Translations under genes and position numbers: made by a program
Source: Anthoceros angustus
Lineage: Eukaryota; Streptophyta; Anthocerotopsida; Anthocerotales; Anthocerotaceae
Length of the DNA stretch: 64,000 nt
Reading direction: 5' to 3'
NCBI GenBank assembly: GCA_010909165.1
Contig: MU008181.1
Location: 868,001 to 932,000, forward strand
The notes under the pieces: model-generated
What the model was told of the DNA's origin: nothing
What the model saw: only the letters and a program-made list of their open reading frames with translations
Database searches by the model: none
Shown here: piece by piece, positions 56,860 to 64,000 of the stretch
Layout: the number at the start of each line of letters is the position of its first letter
How positions within the stretch are numbered: position 1 is the stretch's first letter

Positions 56860-57300
56860 GACTAGGTATTTGCATCGACTAGAGGATCGCATCGATTGTT
56901 TGCATCGACTAGAGTGATTGCATCGACTAGAGTGGTGCATCATTGGAGTATGCATCGACTAGAGTATTTGCATCGACTAGAGGGTCATGGAGTGACTGCA
57001 TCGACTAGAGTGATTGCATCGACTAGAGTGACTGCATCGACTGGAGTGACTGCATCGACTAGAGTGACTGCATCGACTCGATTGACTACATCGACTGGAG
57101 TGACTGCATTGACTAGAGTGACTGCATCGACTAGATTAACTACATCGACTAGAGTGACTGCATCGACTCGATTGACTACATCGACTGGAGTGACTGCATT
57201 GACTAGAGTGACTGCATCGACTAGATTAACTACATCGACTGGAGTGACTGCATCAACTGTACGACTGCATCGATTGTTTGCATCGACTGCATCGATGTGG
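56860..57300 (+). repeat. 18-bp minisatellite (TGCATCGACTAGAGTGAC)
   Basis: About twenty-five units of 18 bp, irregular at the left and regular from 56,995. Because 18 is divisible by three, both strands stay open and give ASTRVT-like (plus) or DAVTLV-like (minus) peptides. Higher-order blocks are visible, e.g. the segment with ATTGACTACATCGACTGGAG occurs twice at a spacing of about 108 bp. Confidence 0.9.
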
Positions 57301-57454
57301 AGTGCCAATCCGGTGTTCATGACCCCGGCGGCTTGTTTTGGGCTGGATTTGTTTTTTTTGGGTTGTCACTTCTTAGCAGGGATAGGGCAAAGTTAGCCAA
57401 TAAGGCCATTTTTGGCCAGATTGCACTTAGTGTACAATCCCTAGACCCTCGGTC

Positions 57455-57590
57455 CGTTGGAGGCCGGAGCGGTCCGGGCGAAGTCCGACGGAGTGGTCCG
57501 GCCGGGCGAAGTCCGACGGAGTGGTCCGGCAAAGTCCGGAGTGGTCCGCCGCAAAGTCCGACGAGTGGTCCGCCGCGGCACGGGAGAGTG
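57455..57590 (+). repeat. GC-rich GTCCGACGGAGTGGTCCGG-type repeats
   Basis: Five or so irregular copies of a 20-27 bp unit around CGAAGTCCGACGGAGTGGTC. The flanking DNA to 58,440 has two rounds of a diverged block (GGAGGCTGCTGG / GGAGGTTGCTGG with GAAGCAGCCGGAAGG). Nothing there reads as a gene. Confidence 0.7.
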
Positions 57591-58447
57591 GTTGGGCCAG
57601 GCGGCTTGGTCTGGCCAGGCGACTTAGTTCGGTCGGGCAGCATAGTTTGGAATGGATCTGCTGCTGGGCAGGAGAGCGGCCGGTGGAAGAAGTCCGGCAA
57701 AATGATGAGCTATGCCCTGGCAGTTACAACGACCTAGGGTTAGGGTTCATAACTATGCGGGTTAGATTAGAGTGTGAGGGAGTATAAGGAGGCCTCGGCG
57801 CCCAAGACCGGCAGATTATCCCGGGTACCATCTTCGTACTCTGTGTGCTCTTGCCTCCCGTGTTCGAGGAGCGGAGTGTGTTCCTACGTCACCGTGCAAG
57901 ATTAATTGGTGGTAGAGGGATGTGTTGAGAGCTCTGGTGACGAGCTCCACCAACACGCCTGATGGGTGCAGACCGGGGTCGGACCTGAGCTCAGGAGGTG
58001 CTCGAGTGTGATTTCCCAGGTGCGAGACTAACCTTGGAGGCTGCTGGAATGAAGGCTCTGGGGTTGCAGGCTGCGAAGCCACTTCTCCGCAGAACGTGAA
58101 GCAGCCGGAAGGGTTAGGAGGCACTTAGGGGTGACCTTGCTGGGCGGAAGCCATCCCTGGAGGTTGCTGGGGCGGAGGCCGTGGGGTTGTAAACTGAGAA
58201 GCCAATACCCCACGGGATGCGAAGCAGCCGGAAGGAGCAAGGGAGGTCCGGTGTGAATACATTGGCGTGCTTGTGTCGCGAATACTAGCTATGGGTAGAT
58301 CAGGAAGGGGGAAGGCGTTGCGACCTGTGGGTTGCGTTGGGATGCTGTCGGAAGGAGTCGAGGGAGTAGGGACCCTGGGGCGCTAGGGTATGTAGGCTGA
58401 CGGAGGAAACACGTCGTTAAACTCGTTCTAGTCCGTCGGACCTATCA

Positions 58448-58479
58448 CATCTTCTATCATAAAAATGTGATAGAAGATG
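58448..58479. repeat. Perfect hairpin, 12-bp arms
   Basis: CATCTTCTATCA (58448-58459) and TGATAGAAGATG (58468-58479) are exact reverse complements around an 8-base AT-rich loop. It could be an element terminus or a terminator-like structure. Confidence 0.75.
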
Positions 58480-58964
58480 GTGCCACGGTGGTCACAGGAT
58501 ATGAGTTATGGGACAAGCCCAAAGAAAGTGTTCTTATACCCCAAAAGAGAAAGAATTTGTAGGTTTCAAACCCTTGTATACATGAATTCTATGTTATCCA
58601 GTCCTTTGAGCACTTCCATCGTATTCCCCAAAATTGTCACTCTCTACCTCGACTTGAATGCAAGACCTTCTAAAATAAAAAGACGCGGAAACACAATGCT
58701 TTTCATCAAGAGTGTTCGCCTTCTCCGGGATGTTGATAACGAAGGATCCCTCCAATTGTACTCCTGGACTAGTGATGTACCAAGGCTCAATTGAAGGGTG
58801 CTATACAGTTTCACTCTCATTCTTTTGTTATATGAGGATTGAACATAAACTTTCTTCTTCACACATTGATTGATGCTCACCTGTTCGTCAATCTTGACAA
58901 AACACCAAGAAGGTGTCTTTACAAGCGCGAATTCCATTTACCTCTTCAAGCAAGGAAACTATGA

Positions 58965-59071
58965 TGAAATTCAGATGGTAGCTTTTATCAGGCTACAAGC
59001 CTTGTTGTTGGTGGAATCAAATAAAGAAGCACACACGGGTGGAAGATATATTCATTCAATGCTCAAGAAAG
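58965..59071 (-). repeat. Short LTR-like direct repeat, left copy
   Basis: About 106 bp matching 62831-62936 (both begin TGAAATTCAGATG and end CATTCAATGCTCAAGAAAG on the plus strand). In minus-strand reading the block ends ...TTTCA, as an LTR should, and in the right copy this end abuts the primer-binding site. Confidence 0.6.
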
Positions 59072-59639
59072 GGTTAGCAGAGTTGATTAAGGCACCATAA
59101 GCCAAGGTTGCAAGATGAAAACATAAAGTTGATGCTTTTGGTCAGCCTCGGAAGGTCTATTTAGCACCAAGAGAGGAGTTCTTCAGAGCGCATGGTGCTC
59201 TTCCACAAGGAGCTGGTTATTTTCTTGCATGTATTGACCTCTAGCAATTCATGGGAACTTCACTCCCGCCTGATTCAGAGTACCAGCTTTTGTCATGCTG
59301 CAATAGACTTCCGCAATACATTACTTCATTACACATATGCACTAGTGATAAACATTTGCCGTTATAGACACTATTCGGTGATGGCGGACATGGAGTGGTT
59401 GTGTTCCACTTTCCACCCTCTGCATGTCATATGCTCCCATAGTGTACCCATTTTTTGCTCCCACAGTTTACAAACGTGTAAATGCCCGTTTTTACAATGT
59501 GAGGTTGTAAATTACGTTGTAAAATACTTGCGATTCTTGTAGTGTGTATTACTTTCCGTAATCATATAATATCGACACAACTGCACGATTCATGCACTGC
59601 CGTGGTAGAGTCCTGGGAGAAGACGCCGGCATGTCAGTG

Positions 59640-60200
59640 GCCATGCCACCTGTCATACCGTGTGATACTAATCTCTGCACTTGGGTTTAGTGTTTGATTA
59701 ACATTAATTAATCCAATTTCTTGTCTTTAAGTAAGTAATTAATTTTAATTGATCTAAAGATCTCATGTTAATTAACATTGATTAGTGTTAATTAAGCATA
59801 GTCAGCAATAGCTAAGTGGATAAGCTCAGGTAATATGCTTTAGCATATTCCTTGCATATTATAGTGTATTCTTAGGATATTTCTGGCATATGCTGATGCC
59901 AATAGGATATCTTAGGAATATGCCGATGCCAAGGGCTAGTATATATAGACCCTTTCAGAGACTCAGATCATAGCTTGTCCTCTAGATATGCAATGCAAGG
60001 GTGTTGTGAGGAGGCCAAAGCTATGACTCCGAGAGCGATGTGTGAGGAATTTGCGTGTTGTTCTCGTGGGGAGAGTGTGTTTGTGCCTGACCCCACATGA
60101 TAAAGTGCGTTCAGGTGACCAGTTGTAGAGCTTAGGCATAATAAGCATGAGTCCATTCCCTGTGGAATGAACCCCCGTACTACATCGACATTGGGTTAGT
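59640..60200 (+). repeat. TATA-bearing LTR-like segment
   Basis: An AT-rich stretch with duplicated words (ATATGCTGATGCCAATAGGA and ATATGCCGATGCCAA) leads into AGTATATATAGACC at 59,938-59,951 and a GC-richer tail. This U3-TATA-R-like layout without coding sequence suggests a solo LTR. It lies inside the remnant copia element. No matching second copy was found. Confidence 0.35.
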
Positions 60201-60897
60201 GTGCGCCCGGCTAGTCCGCTAGCAAAAGTTGCTTCACAATCGACCTCATGTTGTACAGTGATTCTGCAATGTGCCTCACTTTCCAGCTTCAGAAACCATG
60301 ACATACTATTGCTCCCAAAACCAATATTTGTCAGTTATCCAATTCAGAGACAGGGACACAACTTGCGCCGAGGTCACAAATGACGATTTTGTTTCTTGTG
60401 CTAGATGCATTCTCCCCGCTGTCCAACCCACGTCGTTTTTCTGCATCTCCGAGCTCGCTATCAGAGAAAGTTCTTTGTAGCATTCTGCATCAGACATGAA
60501 GCGGTAGCCGAATTTGATTCCCTCTTCTGACTTTGTGGGTCGAGAGGCTGCAAGCATGGGCGTGAAATGTGTTGACCGTAAAGCCCCGGTTTTTGTAGTA
60601 GAGCATGTATGCACTTTGAGCTATCATGAATTAGGGGCATAGCCACTTTTCGTGGAGTAAAGTGAAGGAGCTGGTTTGGATGTTCACGCATTGAGATAAA
60701 AAGGCTACCTCATAAGCAACCCCAAGCCGACGTATCCCTCCATACTTCACTTAAGTAATCTCACATAACATGCTAAGCAGATAATAAAAAGAGAAATAAA
60801 TATATACAAACAATTTGAAAAAAAAACTTGCTAAGCAGCCTAGTCTTCTCTTACACCACTCTAGGTGGGAAGCTGTAACCACAACAAGGCATTTGAG

Positions 60898-61152
60898 TCA
60901 TCGATATATAGTAGGGGAAATCTGGTAGCCTTCGGAAGCATACTCCCTCCTGTTATTTATTGGTTTGTACCTATATCTGCGTATTAGATTTGTTTTGCTT
61001 GGTAATTTGTCGAGGAAGTGCTTATATGAATTCAAGTGCTTACCTCGTGCGACATCTTCCAAAAGGACAAACTGTTTGTCATTAGGTGCTGGAGTGAGCT
61101 TTGTAAAGGACTTCCTACGAAAACAGATATGACTAGTCGCTCCTGAATCCAA
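60898..61152 (-). pseudogene. Copia protease start, truncated
   Basis: The minus-strand frame begins with the retropepsin active-site motif DSGATSHIC, the usual copia form, then loses similarity after about 40 residues and ends at 60898. It sits just downstream of the knuckle, as expected in a gag-pol polyprotein. Confidence 0.65.
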
Positions 61153-61259
61153 AAACTAAGTGTGAAACGAAACTTGAACAGAGGAAAGACAAATTGCTAG
61201 AATTGTTAGTTGCTTAGCTTTGGAAATAATAGTCAAGTTGCTCTCTACTGGAGACAATT

Positions 61260-61440
61260 CCTGATGAGGTTATGGATCCCCAGCTTTCTTCTTTTGACAA
61301 TCCTTCTCAAAATGGCTAGGTATGTTGCACCAATTGCAAGTGAAAGTCTTCCTCTGGCTGCTTGGAAATCTTCGTTGCTGACCTAAAGATGGATTACCTC
61401 TGCCTCTTCCTCTACCACAAAAACCACCTCTCCTCCTTGA
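61260..61440 (-). pseudogene. Copia gag C-terminal zinc knuckle
   Basis: Minus-strand reading gives a Gly-Arg stretch (GGFCGRGRGRGNPSLG) followed by CNWCNIPSHFEKDC, a canonical CX2CX4HX4C retroviral-type knuckle, and KKKAGDP before a stop. Confidence 0.7.
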
Positions 61441-61473
61441 AAGTGAAGAGCACCCTAGTGCTACTAGATGTAT

Positions 61474-62211
61474 TCACATGTGCCTTGTGGAAATCGTGTG
61501 CACGCTCTTCAGACAGAAGTGTACCAATAACTTCTTCCAGAGAAATGTTGGGGGTCGTGCTCGCATCTGCCGCGCCTGCACTATTGCAAAGATGGTTGCC
61601 TTCTGACTTCCCACGAAGTTTTGGTAGCTTTCAGGAAGAGAAGCCAACAAGTTGATGGCAAGTTCGACTTCGGTCAACATGTTGCCACAATATGCCAGGT
61701 TGGCTCTATGTGTCTTGAATTTGTTGATGTATGCCTCCACGGGTTCTCCTTTCTTCATATGGAGATTCAAGAAATTTTTGTATACGTGTACGAGAGATGG
61801 TGAACTCTTATCTTGGTATATCTGCTTGAAAACTCTCCAGACATCAGAAGTGTTAGCAGCACCAATTGTATGAGGCATCACATTCTTGTTAGCAATTAGA
61901 ATAGATCTTGCACAGCTATCCTTGCGTTCCCACTCTAACTGCTTATCAGCGGGTCTAGGTGGGGTTCTGGTCTTTGGCTCTATCCCATCTACGATACTCA
62001 TGAGCTCTTGCTCCTCAAGTATCTGACCTAGTCTCATCGACCACACATGGTAATCTACACCAATAAACCTATCTTTGTCTCTAAACTCAATCGTAAGAGG
62101 TGCTAAGGCAGGTGGGTGCGATATTGTTGCAGGCACTATTACTAAGGCAAGGAGTTGCCTGGCTCCATGCAAGATGGCTGCAGGAGAGAAGTCCCATACA
62201 AAGTACTCCAC
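61474..62211 (-). pseudogene. Copia gag (UBN2-type)
   Basis: A 245-codon minus-strand frame with the copia gag hallmarks: FIGVDYHVWSMRLGQILEEQ, ARSILIANKNVMPHTIGAAN, DVWRVFKQIYQDKS, LNLHMKKGEPVEAYINKFKT and NLLASLPESYQNFVG. It is open to its end near 61474, where the match to the knuckle region requires a frame change. Gag packages the RNA into virus-like particles. Confidence 0.8.
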
Positions 62212-62815
62212 TTGATAAGAGAACAGGAAAGACAGGTTGTAGACCTCTTCTTCTTACTCTAAATTAGAAACATCTTGCATAGACTTATGAACGACTGGAT
62301 TACATAAAAGACTCCCACTGCCTGATGTAGTGTAGGCTTCAGTGTTCCTTGCAAACTCTTTACAAATGTAGTCGAGTATCATGATGCTGCCGGAAAACTA
62401 TTTGATGATCTCCACCTGTACCTTGCAAGCTTCTAAAGTGAAACGAGTTGCTGTCGAAGTACAACTTTGCTTTCACGTGATCCGCTGGTAGCAACTGCTG
62501 CTGTCTTCTACGCTAAGAGGAACTTCTTAGCACCCTTTGCTATGGCAGCGAGAAGACACTGGTCGGCGAGCAAAGTGGTGACTTTCTCAACCCTGCGTAG
62601 CAGTGGCATTGGGCGGTTCCCGCGTTCTTTTGATCCGCAGTCAGGGCAAGGGTGGAAGGCCCAGAGGTCGCTCTAACCGACACAGAACACCATAGGTAAG
62701 AAGATCCTGGATGTCTTCCTTTGGACATCCTTGCCTCCGACTGAAGTCGATTAAACTGCCGTGCTCACTGATTCTATGATCCGATCGTGCAACAAGAGTC
62801 GGAAGATCAACTCGG

Positions 62816-62827
62816 GCTCTGATACCA
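62816..62827 (-). other. Copia primer-binding site
   Basis: The minus strand reads TGGTATCAGAGC, complementary to the 3' end of plant initiator tRNA-Met, starting three bases inside the end of the right LTR-like repeat. Confidence 0.75.
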
Positions 62828-62830
62828 TAA

Positions 62831-62936
62831 TGAAATTCAGATGCTTTCATCAGCCTACAAGCCTTATTATTGTCGGTGGAATCAAACGGGGAAGTACATT
62901 GGGGAGGAAGATACATTCATTCAATGCTCAAGAAAG
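62831..62936 (-). repeat. Short LTR-like direct repeat, right copy
   Basis: Matches 58965-59071. On the minus strand it ends TTTCA directly before TTA and the primer-binding site, marking it as the 3' end of the 5' LTR. Confidence 0.6.
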
Positions 62937-63076
62937 AGAACAATGGAGTTTATGTACAGCAAGTGAGATAACTAACTAAAATTGTTTTATAACTATCCGA
63001 ACTACCTGAACGAATGTAACTAATTAGTAAATCCTAATTACTAGACCAATAATTTCTACTAACTGGATCCTCATGT

Positions 63077-63200
63077 TCCACAAAGTCCCTGTAAATGCCA
63101 ATGCCATATGTTTTGCCTGAAATCCTGGTCATCCTCGTGTTCCACAAAGTCCAAGTCACCGCCAATGCTGTATGTTTTGCGTGAAATCCTGGTCATGATC
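63077..63200 (+). repeat. Tandem duplication related to the 56.1-kb repeat
   Basis: Two copies of about 66 bp sharing GTTCCACAAAGTCC and GAAATCCTGGTCAT. A third relative is at 56,060-56,120. Confidence 0.65.
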
Positions 63201-63524
63201 TTGGCAGCGCAACAGTGCAATCTGGCAGTGCCAATTTGCAATATTCACATAGAACGAGTTGTGGCACGCCTCCAAAATCCTTGCATTTGTTACATGTACA
63301 TTGTCTCGACATTTTGGCAATGATTGCCCAAACTAAGGCGTTCAACCTGGGCTCGAAACACACGCCATTGGACCCTCGCTGGTAGCGATTATCAATTCAA
63401 TGACACGGACTGACCAATGCCATGACTTCATGTTCAACTTACGTTACTGGAATCCGATGAGAGTTTTGACCCATAAAAACAGTAAGGCTCTCAATCCAAG
63501 CAAATACTCATGTCTTTTCTGCAG

Positions 63525-63960
63525 CCCTTAGTAGATGTGGGTAGCTGTGGGTAATCATGTAACTTTTGCTTGTCTCCGGAAGGCCTGTGTAAGCGCTGGA
63601 GGAGAACAGAAAGCAAGCAGCTGCACTCACAGATTGTGGAAGAAGACAGCTATATATATAACGCACATGTGGGGTCTTGCCTGGTGGACATGTATGCAGC
63701 CTGTGGGGAACTGGAGAGAGACCCACTGTGGAAATACAACTGTACCATGAGATGCGTTGCTCAAGTTTGAGGGCGAATACTCATGTCTTTGTAGCGGCCC
63801 TTCAAGATTGTGCATTTGCTGCACTGTGTTGTGTTGCACAGTGACATTCCTCCTGACTGAATTACTGGCAACTGGGTGGTGGACATGTATGCAAAATGCG
63901 GCGAACTGGAAGACTGCATGCAGGGTCTTTGACAGCTTGGTCAGAAATGGTGTGGTGACA
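63525..63960 (+). pseudogene. Two decayed PPR units
   Basis: Readable pieces are VTFACLRKACVSAGG, then after a frame change QLHSQIVEEDSYIYNAHVGS and LVDMYAACGELERD, then a second unit with WVVDMYAKCGELED. Stops and frameshifts separate them. The motifs are those of plant PLS/P-class pentatricopeptide proteins, and the relation to the 37.6-kb relic is only at family level. Confidence 0.7.
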
Positions 63961-64000
63961 GCTGTGCTAGTTCAAGAGGCGGATCTGCTCGCATTTTAGT

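Larger units (their letters stand above)
58965..62936 (-). mobile_element. Truncated Ty1/copia retrotransposon (minus strand)
   Basis: Between two matching direct repeats of about 106 bp lie, in minus-strand order, a primer-binding site complementary to initiator tRNA-Met, a gag frame, a CCHC knuckle and the start of a protease. Integrase and reverse transcriptase are absent. The remaining space (59,100-60,900) is unrelated, with an LTR-like insertion, so the element is internally deleted. Confidence 0.65.

Noticed and set aside
56985-57320. Protein made of DAVTLV or ASTRVT repeats
   Set aside because: Explained entirely by an 18-bp minisatellite whose period keeps both strands open.

Overview
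The window is nuclear DNA of a land plant. The evidence is spliced genes with short introns (about 75-190 bp, nearly all GT-AG), plant-type protein architectures (a TrhO/rhodanese/FSH1 triple fusion like Arabidopsis STR6, an ARID4-like ARID-PHD protein, a proline iminopeptidase with a transit-like N-terminus), copia-type retrotransposon remains and decayed pentatricopeptide-repeat (PPR) copies of the LVDMYAKCG type. Compact genes and abundant PPR debris would suit a seedless plant such as a hornwort or lycophyte, but that is inference and no species is claimed.

Layout. 1-498: last two exons of a PIG-O-like GPI ethanolamine-phosphate transferase. 499-4372: repeat-rich intergenic DNA, including a tandemly doubled TATA-bearing block. 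4373-12433: four plus-strand genes: POP1 (10 exons, RNase P/MRP), a DUF1295 membrane protein (3 exons), an OTU1/YOD1-type deubiquitinase (intronless) and an unrecognised triple-repeat protein whose coding sequence contains a telomere-like run. 12467-12620: a minisatellite. 12718-35406: the outstanding object, a 22,689-bp insertion with perfect 27-bp terminal inverted repeats flanked by a perfect 6-bp direct repeat (GATTTC). It is GC-rich, built of modules repeated two to eight times in tandem, and contains no intact gene that I can recognise. It is C-rich on the left and G-rich on the right, and the coding-like fragments run mostly on the minus strand at left and the plus strand at right.

35413-40367: relics, comprising an unidentified minus-strand ORF, a PPR pseudogene and a frameshifted relative of the MYCBP2/Highwire RING-tandem-cysteine E3 C-terminus. 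40368-54551: a second gene-rich block with a TMEM205-like membrane protein (3 exons), the STR6-type fusion (minus), a proline iminopeptidase (11 exons) sharing a 236-bp divergent promoter with it, an ARID4-like chromatin protein (minus, 12 exons) and a TCF25/NULP1/Rqc1 homologue (4 exons, first intron GC-AG). 54552-64000: low-coding DNA with an 18-bp minisatellite, GC-rich repeats, a truncated minus-strand copia element (primer-binding site, gag, CCHC knuckle, start of protease), a TATA-bearing LTR-like segment and another decayed PPR copy.

The complete genes form no pathway cluster. They are housekeeping functions: RNA processing, ubiquitin and ribosome quality control, chromatin, tRNA/sulphur chemistry and peptide turnover. 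Their reading frames join without error across dozens of splice junctions, so the broken frames inside the 22.7-kb insertion are unlikely to reflect generally poor sequence quality.
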